From Myxococcales bacterium (lineage in GTDB: Bacteria; Myxococcota_A; Polyangia; Haliangiales; Haliangiaceae), in assembly GCA_016717005.1 (NCBI GenBank), contig JADJUF010000020.1, positions 83,758 through 147,757 on the forward strand: a stretch of DNA of 64,000 bases, read 5' to 3'. Of this stretch, positions 29,241 through 38,643 are shown one piece after another (positions within the stretch are counted from its first letter, which is position 1; each line of letters opens with the position of its first letter). The translations under genes were made by a program, and so were the position numbers. The notes under the pieces are model-generated. The model had not been told where the DNA came from. It made no database searches and saw only the letters and a list, made by a program, of their open reading frames with translations.

Positions 29241-29360
29241 GAGCACCACTGGACCGTGCACTTCGACCTGCACGAGCAGATCAAGCTCGCGCTCGACGCC
29301 AACCAGATCCCGTTCCCGCAGCGCGACGTGCACCTGCATCACATCGAGTCGGCGGCCTGA
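29238..29360 (+). pseudogene. C-terminal remnant of an MscS-type mechanosensitive channel
   Basis: Forty residues in frame to TGA 29358-29360. HWTVHFDLHEQIKLALDAN and IPFPQRDVHLHHIESAA match the end of small-conductance mechanosensitive channels, where IPFPQRDVH is the signature. Everything upstream (pore helices and beta-domain) is missing and the frame continues into the repeat array. There is no usable start codon. Either the gene was lost by repeat-driven deletion or the array was inserted into it. The remnant itself is well supported; expression is not expected. Confidence 0.75.
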
Positions 29361-29416
29361 GCCGGGCCACGTCGGCGGCCTGAGCCAGGCCACGTCGGCG
29401 GCCTGAGCCGGGCGAA
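29348..29416 (+). repeat. Three tandem 23-bp units covering the remnant's stop codon
   Basis: The unit GTCGGCGGCCTGAGCC plus GGGCCAC begins at 29348, 29371 and 29394. It spans the last codons (SAA-stop) of the MscS remnant, so three in-frame stops follow one another. Confidence 0.85.
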
Positions 29417-29429
29417 GACCGGCGCCCCG

Positions 29430-29513
29430 GTTATCGAAGTGGTTGGGTATCCACTTCCCGCCTTATTTCATTAAGTAACTGAAAATACTCCTGTTTTTTG
29501 CCCACTCCGGAGT
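29430..29513 (+). promoter_or_regulatory. AT-rich island upstream of the methylase gene
   Basis: About 80 bp with far more A and T than anything else in the window, including TTATTTCATTAAGTAACTG and a T-run (CTGTTTTTTG). It contains an inverted repeat GAAGTGG/CCACTTC (29436-29442 and 29451-29457). Likely holds the promoter or an operator of the methylase gene, and may have arrived with it. No unique -10 can be chosen. Confidence 0.5.
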
Positions 29514-29534
29514 TCGCCGCGAGCATGTCCGACG

Positions 29535-30485
29535 ATGCGTTCGTCCAAGGGCCGCTCGCGCCTCGTCCGTCCTCCTGTCTCGGCGCCGCGGCTCGCGCGC
29601 GCCACCGTCGCCACCCCGGCCCGGCCCCCCTCGGCGGCCTGGCCGGTCGTCAAGTGGGTCGGCGGCAAGACCAAGCTCCTGCCCGAGATCGTGACGCGGT
29701 TCCCGCGCACGTTCGGCCGCTACTTCGAGCCGTTCGCCGGTGGCGCCGCGGTGTTCTTCCACCTCGGGCCCGAGGCCGCGGTGCTCTCGGACCGCAACGC
29801 CGACCTGATCGGCATGTACCGCGCGGTCGCCAGCGATCCCGACGGCGTGATCCGCCGCCTGACGCTGCACCAGGCCGCGCACGACAGCGACCACTACTAC
29901 CAGACCCGCGCGCGCTGGAACGATCGCAGCGTGTCGTGGACCACGCTCGACCGCGCGGCGACGTTCATCTACCTGAACCGCACCTGCTTCAACGGCCTCT
30001 GGCGGGTCAACAAGGGCGGCGGCTTCAACGTGCCGATGGGCCGCTACAAGAACCCGTCGATCTGCGACGTCGAGACGATCGGGCGCGCGTCGACGGTGCT
30101 CAAGCGCGCCACGCTCCTGTGCGGCGACTACCAGGCGGCGGTCGCGGACGCGGGCCCGGGCGACCTGGTCTACTTCGATCCGCCCTACGATCCGGTCACG
30201 CCGACCGCCAACTTCACCGCCTACACCGGCGACGGCTTCGGCCCCACGCACCAGCAGGAGCTGGCCGACACGGTGCGCGCGCTGGCCGAGCGCGGCTGCG
30301 CGGTCGTGCTGTCGAACAGCGACACGCCGCTCATCCGCTCGCTCTACCGCGGCCTCCGCGTCGACCGCGTGAAGTGTCCGCGCGCGATCAACTCGGATCC
30401 GACCCGGCGCGGCGACGTCGACGAGGTCCTGGTCCTGGCCGGCTACCAGGCCCGCGCCGGCAAGCGCGCGGCCAGCAAGCGCTGA
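29535..30485 (+). CDS. Dam-type DNA adenine-N6 methyltransferase (orphan)
   Basis: Encodes 316 residues. The class alpha amino-methyltransferase order is clear: SAM-binding KWVGGKTKLLPEIVTRFP (about 39-56) and YFEPFAGGAAVFFHL, then the family-specific FIYLNRTCFNGLWRVNKGGGFN, then catalytic DPPYDPVTP (about 215) and a late VLSNSD. These features match Dam/DpnM-like enzymes that methylate adenine, often in GATC; the recognition site is inferred from family only. The first 35 residues are an Arg/Pro/Ala-rich extension, so ATG 29535 may be upstream of the true start. No restriction gene is adjacent. It lies behind an AT-rich island, which suggests acquisition. Confidence 0.88.
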   Translation: MRSSKGRSRLVRPPVSAPRLARATVATPARPPSAAWPVVKWVGGKTKLLPEIVTRFPRTFGRYFEPFAGGAAVFFHLGPEAAVLSDRNADLIGMYRAVASDPDGVIRRLTLHQAAHDSDHYYQTRARWNDRSVSWTTLDRAATFIYLNRTCFNGLWRVNKGGGFNVPMGRYKNPSICDVETIGRASTVLKRATLLCGDYQAAVADAGPGDLVYFDPPYDPVTPTANFTAYTGDGFGPTHQQELADTVRALAERGCAVVLSNSDTPLIRSLYRGLRVDRVKCPRAINSDPTRRGDVDEVLVLAGYQARAGKRAASKR

Positions 30486-30522
30486 GCGCGCGCCCGCGCT
30501 CGCGATCGTCGCGACGCCGAGG

Positions 30523-31410
<888 letters not shown>

Positions 31411-31603
31411 GGCGCCAGCGTGCCGCGGGGCGGCGACCGGCGCTGTCCGGGCTCGGCCAGGGTTCGCTCACGAGTCCGTCGAGGATCGGGCCGCCGTGAC
31501 CGCGCCGTGACAGGCGATCGCGGTGACGCCGCGTCGGCCCGCGCCGACCGCGCAGAACCTTCGCGGCCCACGTCGCCCGCGCCAGTTCTGCGGTCCGACA
31601 GGT

Positions 31604-32040
<437 letters not shown>

Positions 32041-33213
32041 TCACGCCAGGCCGGCGCGCTGGTCGCGGATCCGCCAGTAGCGCCGCACGTACCACGGGCG
32101 ATCGTCGCGCACGGCGCCGAGCTGCGCCCGCCACGCATCGATCCGGCGCGCGTGCTCGGCGAACGCCGCCGCCGACGCCGGCGGCGACCGCAGCCACGCG
32201 GCCTCGACCGTCGCGATCTCGCCCGCGATCGCCGCGCACGCGGCGGCGTCGCCGATGACGCGCCGGTGCAGGCGCTCGTGCCGCCACCACAGGCTGGTGG
32301 CGTCGGCGCGGTCGCGCGGCGGCGGCCCGAGGTCGAGCGGCGCGTCGACCGCGATCGGCTTGTACAGCGACAGGCACGGCGCCGCGGTCGCGGTCACCCA
32401 GTGGCGCGCGCCGGCCGGCGTCAGCTCGGCGACCCACGAGCCGGTGGTCTGCGACGACGCGAGCACGCCGCCGGCGTGGACGCACGGCGCCGCCAGCGCG
32501 CCGTGGTGCCAGCGGTAGCGCGGCCGCCCGTCGCCGCGGTGATCGCGCAGGGCCGCGAACAGATCGGCGACCGAGCGCGCGGCCCGCGCCGCGCCGAGCG
32601 TGCAGGCCTGGCGACGATCCGCCGCCGCCACCCACGACCGCAGCCGGTCGCGGTGCCCGCGCAGCGCCGGCAACGTCAGCGCGTTGGAGATCGACGCGGC
32701 CCCGACCACCGCCTGGGCGGTCCACCGACGCCCGGCGGTCTCGACGACGAACGCCCCGGTCGCGTCGGCGACGATGAAGCTCGCGTGATAGCTGAAGCCC
32801 GGGTGCTCGTGGCCGCAGCCGCCGCCCTGGCCGTGCTGCTCGAGCAGCGCGCCGAGCGTGGCCACCGCCGCGGTCGCCGTGGTCGCGCGCTCGAGCGCCA
32901 GGCGCACCAGGTCCATGCCGGTCAGGCCGACCGCGGCGTAGGGCGCGTCGGTGAACACCGCCTCGTTGCCGATCACCACGCCGTGCTCGTTGGCGCCCAT
33001 CTCGGCGCCGAAGATCCAGAACGGGCGGGAGAGCGCCACCGCGTGGGTGTGCGCCGCCTGCGGGATCGTGAGGTGGGTGCAGCGGACCACGGCGCCGGGC
33101 GGGTGCGCGCGCGCGGGGTGCCACGACACGAACTGGGCCTCGTTGGGATCGCGATCCGAGTTCTTGCCGAACAGGACCCGGCCGTCGACGATCGCGACCA
33201 GCGTGTCGCACAT
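32041..33213 (-). CDS. C69/secernin-like Ntn-hydrolase peptidase
   Basis: Encodes 390 residues from ATG 33213. The N-terminus MCDTLVAIVDGRVLFGKNSDRDPNEAQ places Cys at position 2, which becomes the catalytic nucleophile after Met removal, as in family C69 dipeptidases and secernins. Further signatures are the EMGANEHGVVIGNEAV motif and the late YKPIAVDAP. No signal peptide is seen, so it is probably cytosolic. A TATCCT box six bases before the start supports it. The stop coincides with the edge of the G/C block, so the natural C-terminus could be slightly different. Confidence 0.82.
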   Translation of the reverse strand: MCDTLVAIVDGRVLFGKNSDRDPNEAQFVSWHPARAHPPGAVVRCTHLTIPQAAHTHAVALSRPFWIFGAEMGANEHGVVIGNEAVFTDAPYAAVGLTGMDLVRLALERATTATAAVATLGALLEQHGQGGGCGHEHPGFSYHASFIVADATGAFVVETAGRRWTAQAVVGAASISNALTLPALRGHRDRLRSWVAAADRRQACTLGAARAARSVADLFAALRDHRGDGRPRYRWHHGALAAPCVHAGGVLASSQTTGSWVAELTPAGARHWVTATAAPCLSLYKPIAVDAPLDLGPPPRDRADATSLWWRHERLHRRVIGDAAACAAIAGEIATVEAAWLRSPPASAAAFAEHARRIDAWRAQLGAVRDDRPWYVRRYWRIRDQRAGLA

Positions 33214-33219
33214 GACGCG

Positions 33220-33225
33220 AGGATA
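33220..33225 (-). promoter_or_regulatory. -10-like TATCCT, leaderless spacing (C69 peptidase)
   Basis: Minus strand TATCCT, CGCGTC, then ATG 33213. Confidence 0.5.
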
Positions 33226-33264
33226 GCTGGCAATGGGCCCGGCCGCGTGGTGGAGTGATCCACG

Positions 33265-34593
33265 ATGAGCGAGCGCACCGACGTGGCCATCATCGGCGCC
33301 GGGTTCGCGGGCCTGTCGGCGGCGCGCGCGCTCGCCCGGGCCGGCCGCGCCGCCGTGGTGCTCGAGGCCCGCGACCGCGTCGGCGGCCGGGTCTACACCG
33401 AGCGACCGGCCGGCGGCCCCTGGGTCGACCTGGGCGGTCAGTGGGTGGGGCCGACCCAGGACCACCTGCTGGGCCTCCTGCGCGAGCAAGGCGCGGCCAC
33501 GTTCCCGACCTGGACCACCGGCGACAACCTGGTCGTCGTCGAGGGCCGCGCCCGGCGCTACCGCGGCACGATCCCGCGGCTCGGCCTGCGCAGCCTGATC
33601 GACGTCGGCCTGGCCCAGTGGCGGCTCGAGCGCATGGCCCGGCAGGTGCCGCTCGACGCGCCGTGGCGGGCCAAGCGCGCGGCGGCGTGGGACGCGACCA
33701 CGCTGGGGGCGTGGCTCGATCAGCACCTCTCGACCAAGGTCGCGCGCGATCTGCTGGGCGCGGGGCTCGAGTCCGTGTTCGCCGCGAGCCCGCGCGACCT
33801 GTCGCTCCTGCACGCGCTGTTCTACATCCACTCGGGCAAGGACCTCGACACGCTGTTCGGCACCACCGACGGCGCCCAGGCCACGCGCGTCGACGGCGGC
33901 ATGCAGCCGGTCGCCGAGCGGCTCGCGGTCGGCCTCGACGTCCGGCTCGAGCACCCGGTGCGCAAGATCGAGCACGGCGACCAGGTCACGATCCACCACG
34001 ACCGCGGCGCGCTGATCGCCGATCGCGTGATCGTCGCCATCCCGCCGCACCTGGTCGCGGCGATCGACTTCGCGCCGGCGCTGCCGCGCGATCGCGCCGC
34101 GCTCGTGGCCGGCATGCCCATGGGCGCGGTGATCAAGTGCACCGCGGTCTACCCGCGGCCGTTCTGGCGCGACCGCGGCCTGTCGGGGCTGTCGCTGTCC
34201 GACCGCGGCCCGATCCACGTCGCGTTCGACAACTCGCCGCCCGACGGCAGCTGCGGCGTGCTGATGGGCTTCGCCGAGGCCGACGCCGCGCGCCGCCTGG
34301 GCACGCTCACCATCGCCGAGCGCCAGGTCGAGGCCGTGGCCTGCTTCGCGCGCGTCTACGGCGACCGTGCCCGCGCGGTCGACCGCTACGCCGATCACGT
34401 CTGGGAGCGCGATCCGTGGTCGGGCGGCTGCTACGGCGCGTTCGCCCCGCCCGGCCTGTGGACCTCGGTCGGCCGGGTCATCCGCACGCCGGTCGGCCGC
34501 CTGCACTGGGCCGGCACCGAGACCGCCACCGCCTGGAGCGGCTACATCGACGGCGCGATCGCCTCGGGCCTGCGCGCCGCCGCCGAGGTGTGA
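33265..34593 (+). CDS. Flavin-containing amine oxidase (MAO-like)
   Basis: Encodes 442 residues. FAD-binding Rossmann start: DVAIIGAGFAGLSAARAL, then VLEARDRVGGRVYT and DLGGQWVGPTQ. The C-terminal flavin site has SGGCYGAF (Cys near 389), matching the monoamine-oxidase motif in which the Cys forms the 8-alpha-S covalent link to FAD, and WAGTETATAWSGYIDGA. It oxidises primary or secondary amines to imines with oxygen; the substrate is unknown. No signal peptide or C-terminal membrane anchor. Convergent with the Old Yellow Enzyme gene, one base between the stops. Confidence 0.9.
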   Translation: MSERTDVAIIGAGFAGLSAARALARAGRAAVVLEARDRVGGRVYTERPAGGPWVDLGGQWVGPTQDHLLGLLREQGAATFPTWTTGDNLVVVEGRARRYRGTIPRLGLRSLIDVGLAQWRLERMARQVPLDAPWRAKRAAAWDATTLGAWLDQHLSTKVARDLLGAGLESVFAASPRDLSLLHALFYIHSGKDLDTLFGTTDGAQATRVDGGMQPVAERLAVGLDVRLEHPVRKIEHGDQVTIHHDRGALIADRVIVAIPPHLVAAIDFAPALPRDRAALVAGMPMGAVIKCTAVYPRPFWRDRGLSGLSLSDRGPIHVAFDNSPPDGSCGVLMGFAEADAARRLGTLTIAERQVEAVACFARVYGDRARAVDRYADHVWERDPWSGGCYGAFAPPGLWTSVGRVIRTPVGRLHWAGTETATAWSGYIDGAIASGLRAAAEV

Positions 34594-34594
34594 G

Positions 34595-35689
34595 CTACTC
34601 GGCGCGCCGCTCCTGCGCCAGCGCAGGGTAGTCGACGTAGCCGTGGGCGCCGCCGCCGTACATGGTCGCGCGATCCGGCTGCGCCAGCGCCGCGTCGGCG
34701 GCCAGGCGCTCGACCAGATCGGGGTTGGCGATGTACGGCGTCCCGAACGACACCAGCTGGGCCGCGCCGCTGGCGAGCGCCGCCTCGGCCTTGGCGCGGT
34801 CGTAGCCGCCGTTGGTGATGATCGGGCCGTGGAACAGCGGGCCGAACGTCGCGAGCGCGTCGGCGGGCCAGGTCGGGAACCGATCGAGCGGGAACATCCC
34901 CTGCATCAGGTGCAGGTACGCGAGCGGTAGCTGGTCGAGGCGCTCGATCAGGTAGGTGAACAGCGCCAGGGGATCGCGGTCGATCATGTTGTTGTACGGG
35001 ATCGTCGGCGACAGCTTGATCCCGACCCGGCCCGGTCCCCAGACCTCGATCAGCGCGGCCATCACCTCGAGCGTGAACCGGGCGCGGTGCTCGATCGAGC
35101 CGCCGTACGCGTCGGTGCGCTGGTTGGCGCCGTCGACCAGGAACTGGTTCGGGAGGTAGCCGAACGCGCCGTGCAGCTCGACGCCGTCGAACCCGGCGTC
35201 CCGGGCGTGGGCCGCGGCCGCGCCGTAGTCGGCCACGGTGGCGCGGATCTCGTCGAGCGTCAGGGCGCGCGGGGTCTCGTAGTCCTGCGGGCCGGTCGAG
35301 GTGAAGTGCTGCTGGCCCTCGATCCGCACCGCCGACGGCGCGACCGGCAGCGCGCCGCCGCGCACCGACGAGTGCCCGACCCGCCCGGTGTGCCAGAGCT
35401 GCGCGAAGATCCGCCCGCCGGCGGCGTGGACCGCCGCGGTCACGCCGCGCCAGGCCTCGACCTGGGCGGCGTCGAACAGCCCGGGCGTGAGCGGGCTGCC
35501 GATGGCGTCGCGCGAGACGTTGACGCCCTCGCTGATGATCAGCCCGGCGCTCGCGCGCTGCTGGTAGTAGGTGGCCTGGAGCGCCCCCACCCGCCCGTCC
35601 GCGTCGGCGCGGCTGCGGGTCATCGGGGCCATGACGACCCGGTTGGGCAGCGCCAGCGCTGCGAGCGTGATCGGTTCGAGGAGCTTCAT
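34595..35689 (-). CDS. Old Yellow Enzyme family alkene reductase (NemA-like)
   Basis: Encodes 364 residues, the standard length, from ATG 35689. FMN beta/alpha barrel signatures: LPNRVVMAPMTRSRA at the start, FAQLWHTGRVGH, VELHGAFGYLPNQFL, QRTDAYGGSIEHRARF, and late IITNGGYDR with FGTPYIANPDL. HGA-FGY replaces the usual HGAHGYL, so the second His of the substrate pair is Phe; this occurs in some relatives and may alter specificity. The enzyme reduces electron-poor C=C or nitro groups using NADPH. A TTGTCA/17 bp/CATGGT promoter ends seven bases before the start. Confidence 0.9.
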   Translation of the reverse strand: MKLLEPITLAALALPNRVVMAPMTRSRADADGRVGALQATYYQQRASAGLIISEGVNVSRDAIGSPLTPGLFDAAQVEAWRGVTAAVHAAGGRIFAQLWHTGRVGHSSVRGGALPVAPSAVRIEGQQHFTSTGPQDYETPRALTLDEIRATVADYGAAAAHARDAGFDGVELHGAFGYLPNQFLVDGANQRTDAYGGSIEHRARFTLEVMAALIEVWGPGRVGIKLSPTIPYNNMIDRDPLALFTYLIERLDQLPLAYLHLMQGMFPLDRFPTWPADALATFGPLFHGPIITNGGYDRAKAEAALASGAAQLVSFGTPYIANPDLVERLAADAALAQPDRATMYGGGAHGYVDYPALAQERRAE

Positions 35690-35696
35690 CCCCGCC

Positions 35697-35725
35697 ACCA
35701 TGCGACCGGACGACGGCCGTGACAA
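35697..35725 (-). promoter_or_regulatory. Promoter of the OYE gene with -35 and -10
   Basis: Minus strand TTGTCA (35725-35720), 17-bp spacer, CATGGT (35702-35697), seven bases, ATG 35689. It argues against an upstream start for the gene. Confidence 0.55.
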
Positions 35726-35787
35726 TCACCGCCGGCGGTGCATCACTGTCTCGGATTCCGTACCAATCCGTCATCGCGCGGCGGTGG

Positions 35788-35793
35788 TAGCCT
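35788..35793 (+). promoter_or_regulatory. -10-like TAGCCT before the ATPase gene
   Basis: TAGCCT ends eight bases before ATG 35802, slightly longer than the usual spacing in this window. Confidence 0.35.
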
Positions 35794-35801
35794 GCGCCGC
35801 C

Positions 35802-36410
35802 ATGGCCGCAGCCGATCCCGACAAGCCCAGCAACGGCCGGTGCCGCATCGTCGTCACCGGCGGCCCCGGCGGCGGCAAGACCACCGCCGCCGACCTGTTC
35901 CGCCGCGAGATCGGCGAGCGCGTCGTGGTGGTGCCCGAGGCCGCGACCCTGCTGTTCTCGGGCGGCTTCCCGCGCACCGACGACGCGCTCGCGCGCCGGG
36001 CCGCGCAGCGCGCCATCTATCACGTCCAGCGCAACCTCGAGGACGTGCAGTCGGCGCGCTTCCCCGACCGGATCCTCCTGTGCGACCGCGGCAGCGTCGA
36101 CGGCGCGGCCTACTGGCCCGGGGCGCCGGCCGAGTTCTTCGACGCCGTCGGCAGCACCGCGGACGCCGAGCTCGCGCGCTACGACGCGGTGATCTTCTTC
36201 GAGTGCGCCGCGGCCGGGGGCCTGTCGATCGAGGGCGGCAACCCGACCCGGACCGAGTCGATGGCCCAGGCGGTCGAGCTCGATCGCCAGCTCCACGCGC
36301 TCTGGTCGCGCCACCCGCGCTTCGTCATGGTCCCGCACGACCCGTCGTTCGTGAAGAAGATCATGTTCGGGCTCGCGGCGCTCGAGCGCATCGTCGCGCA
36401 GCTGCGCTGA
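35802..36410 (+). CDS. P-loop ATPase of the AAA_28/NadR-kinase-like type
   Basis: Encodes 202 residues. Walker A is VVTGGPGGGKTTAADLFRR (about 17-35). VVPEAATLLFSGGFPR and the DRILLCDRGSVDGAAYWPG segment (Walker B region plus a conserved Asp-Arg-Gly) match the small stand-alone ATPases of the AAA_28 family, which are related to nicotinamide-riboside and thymidylate-type kinases. A late VMVPHDPSF is typical. It is probably a cytosolic nucleoside or small-molecule kinase; the substrate is unknown. Flanked by convergent and divergent single genes, so context does not help. Confidence 0.78.
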   Translation: MAAADPDKPSNGRCRIVVTGGPGGGKTTAADLFRREIGERVVVVPEAATLLFSGGFPRTDDALARRAAQRAIYHVQRNLEDVQSARFPDRILLCDRGSVDGAAYWPGAPAEFFDAVGSTADAELARYDAVIFFECAAAGGLSIEGGNPTRTESMAQAVELDRQLHALWSRHPRFVMVPHDPSFVKKIMFGLAALERIVAQLR

Positions 36411-36422
36411 TCGACCCGCGGC

Positions 36423-37187
36423 TCAGCAGCCCCAGCCGACGATCCGGCAGGTGCCGGAGGGCGCGCACACGCTGTCGACCTCGCCGTCCTTGCACGGCGC
36501 GACCGGGTGCGCGACCGGGCGCGGCACCGCCCTCGCGGACACCGGCCGTAGCCGCGGCGCGCGGGTCCAGCTGCAGTCGCGCCAGCTCGTGCACGGCACC
36601 GCGTCCGGCCAGCTCCACGCGCACTGCCCCGACGGCGCGCACGTACAGATCGGGCCCTGCTCGGTGAGCGGGCCGAGCATGCCCGGGGTGCCAGCCGCGC
36701 AGCGCGCGGCGCCGACGTCGAGCGCGCAGTCGTCGTCGCCGCGGCACGCCGCCGACGGGTCCGCCGCGGGCGCGATCCGGCGCAGCGTGCACTGGCGGTC
36801 GACGCAGCCGCACGCGCCCGGCGGCGGCGCGGACTCGTCGCACGCGGCCATCGCCGCCGCGGCCGGCGCGCGACCGCAGCGCGCGGGCATGCACGGATCG
36901 TCCCAGCCGCAGTCGACGTCGGCCTTGCAGGAGTCGCCGCGGCCGGCGCGCGCGGCCGCCGCGGCGGTGGCGACCGCGGCGGCGTCGGCCGCGGTGACGG
37001 CCGCGCCCGCGTCGACCAGCACGACCGGCCCGATCGCGGGCCCCGTGGTCGACTCGGCGTCACGCTCGACCGCCGGCCCCGCCGCCGGCGCCGGCCGCGA
37101 CGACCGCCCGCAGCCGCTCCCAAGCACGAGCGCCACCGCCGCCACCCCGACGATCGATCCCAGGCGCGCGACGCGGGCGGACGGCAT
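36423..37187 (-). CDS. Cys-rich lipoprotein of unknown function
   Basis: Encodes 254 residues from ATG 37187 (GTG 37190 is one codon earlier). Signal peptide II ends in ALVLGSGC. An Ala/Asp-rich linker (about 30-85) leads to a domain with about 16 cysteines in short spacings (SCKADVDCGWDDPCMPARC, GACGCVDRQC, CTCAPSGQC). A TTGTCC/17 bp/GATCGT promoter ends six bases before the ATG. Extracellular, disulfide-rich surface protein of a kind common in myxobacteria; no enzyme motif. Confidence 0.72.
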   Translation of the reverse strand: MPSARVARLGSIVGVAAVALVLGSGCGRSSRPAPAAGPAVERDAESTTGPAIGPVVLVDAGAAVTAADAAAVATAAAAARAGRGDSCKADVDCGWDDPCMPARCGRAPAAAAMAACDESAPPPGACGCVDRQCTLRRIAPAADPSAACRGDDDCALDVGAARCAAGTPGMLGPLTEQGPICTCAPSGQCAWSWPDAVPCTSWRDCSWTRAPRLRPVSARAVPRPVAHPVAPCKDGEVDSVCAPSGTCRIVGWGC

Positions 37188-37193
37188 CACACG

Positions 37194-37222
37194 ACGATCC
37201 CACGACCGCGCCGGGCGGACAA
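37194..37222 (-). promoter_or_regulatory. Promoter of the Cys-rich lipoprotein, leaderless spacing
   Basis: Minus strand TTGTCC (37222-37217), 17-bp spacer, GATCGT (37199-37194), then CGTGTG and ATG 37187. Confidence 0.5.
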
Positions 37223-37241
37223 CCGCGGCGCCGCACCGGGA

Positions 37242-38081
37242 TCAGGGCAGGTTCGAGCGCACCACCAGCACCGAGCACGGCGCGCTGCGCACGACCGCCT
37301 CGGCGGTGCTGCCGAGCAGGATCCGCCGCAGCCCGGTCCGGCCGTGGGTCGCGACGACGACCAGATCTGCGGCGACCCCGGCGGCGGCGCGGGCGATGAT
37401 CTCGGCGGCGTCGCCGCGCTCGACCACGAGCTCGGCGTCGAGCCCGCAGTCCTGCACCGCCGCCGACAGCCGCGCCCGGGCCCGCGCGAGCTCGTCCTCG
37501 GCCGCGGCCGGGGCCACGCCGTCGGCGAGGGGGTCGAGGCAATGGAGCGCGGTCACCGCCACGCCCCGGCGCCGGGCCTCGTCGGCGGCCGCGGCCAGGG
37601 CCGGCAACGACAGCGCCGACAGGTCGGTCGCGACCAGGATCCGCAACCCGAACGGCGGGCGCGCCACCAGCACCGCGCACGGCGCGTGGCGCACCACCCG
37701 CCCGGCCACGCCGCCGAGGACCTGCCGCCGCAGCGACGCGCCGCCGTGCGCGGCGACCACGATCAACGCGGCCGCGCGCGCCGCGGCCGCCGCGACGATC
37801 GCCCCGCACGGCTCGCCGGTCAGCACCAGCGCGTCGACCGCGGCCCGGTCGTCACCGCCGCCGCCGATCGCGCGGGCGATGGTCGTGCGCACCGGCGCGA
37901 TCGTCGCGGCCGCGGTCGCGTCCCCGGCGCCGTCGTCCAGCACGTGGGCCACGACCAGCCGCGCGCCGTGGGCCAGGGCCTGCGCGAAGCCGGCGCGCAC
38001 GGCCTCGTCGGCCGCCGCGCTCAGATCGGTGGCGACGAGGATCACCGGCTGGGCCGGCTGGGCAGGAGCTGGAGGGTGCAT
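37242..38081 (-). CDS. Tandem-domain universal stress protein
   Basis: Encodes 279 residues from ATG 38081, with AGGAG about 20 nt upstream. Two Usp domains: one starts VILVATDLSAAADEAVRAGF and ends with AHGGASLRRQVLGGVAGRV; the second starts RILVATDLSALSLPALAAA and ends with THGRTGLRRILLGSTAEAVVRSAPCSVLVV. The second has the complete GxxG(9x)G(S/T) nucleotide-binding motif; in the first the last position is Gly-Val. Usp proteins bind ATP and act in stress and energy starvation. Its neighbour at 38.2-38.6 kb is a decayed transporter/Usp gene. Confidence 0.9.
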   Translation of the reverse strand: MHPPAPAQPAQPVILVATDLSAAADEAVRAGFAQALAHGARLVVAHVLDDGAGDATAAATIAPVRTTIARAIGGGGDDRAAVDALVLTGEPCGAIVAAAAARAAALIVVAAHGGASLRRQVLGGVAGRVVRHAPCAVLVARPPFGLRILVATDLSALSLPALAAAADEARRRGVAVTALHCLDPLADGVAPAAAEDELARARARLSAAVQDCGLDAELVVERGDAAEIIARAAAGVAADLVVVATHGRTGLRRILLGSTAEAVVRSAPCSVLVVRSNLP

Positions 38082-38216
38082 GGTCGCCCGCTCGCGAGGA
38101 GCCGCTCCTGCAAGGTAGCACCGTCGCGGCGGCATCGATCGCGGCGCCGGGGTATGGTCGTCGCACCGAGCGCGGTCGTCGGCGGGTCGCCCGCGGCCCG
38201 CGCGCCCGGCCCATCC

Positions 38217-38643
38217 ATGGCGCACGCCTCTCACAAGCTCGGCGGCGCGTTCGAAGGCGCGCTGGCAGGCGGCGGTGATCCGGCCCGCTGTACGTGTTCG
38301 GCCCGTTCCTCAAGCTGATCGTCGCGGCCGGGGTCGCCAACGTCACCTTCGGCGCGTCGATCTGGCTCGCGGTCGTGACCGTCGCGATGGTGTCGGCGAT
38401 GTACCGCCTGGTCATGCGCTGGGTGACCGACGGCAGCGGCGGCAGCGGCCTCAACGGGCCTGCGATCTGATCATGATGGTCAGCCACGGCCGCGGCGGGG
38501 TCACGCGCGCGGCCCGCGTCAAGGTCGGCAGCGTCGTCGACCAGCTCCTGCCGCAGCTGCCGTGCCCGATGTTCCTGGTGTCGGCGCGCCCCGAGCCCGC
38601 GGCGGCGCGGCCCGAGCCCGACGCAGCGGCGGCGCTCCCGTGA
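38217..38643 (+). pseudogene. Decayed transporter-Usp gene with an internal deletion
   Basis: Three pieces in two or three frames. ATG 38217 opens MAHASHKLGGAFEGALAGGGD. A frame change near 38280 leads to a membrane segment LYVFGPFLKLIVAAGVANVT and VTVAMVSAMYRLVMRW, which stops at 38470. Overlapping in another frame is a Usp C-terminal piece, CDLIMMVSHGRGG followed by VKVGSVVDQLLPQLPCPMFL, to TGA 38641-38643. The piece order suggests a transporter-like N-terminus joined to a Usp domain with the middle deleted. The transporter family is not certain. It could be real decay or an assembly deletion. Confidence 0.6.

Noticed and set aside
28840..29300. Minus-strand gene encoding GVSRSERRASADR repeats
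   Set aside because: The frame arises from the DNA repeat, has no credible start or termination signals, and would conflict with the MscS remnant.
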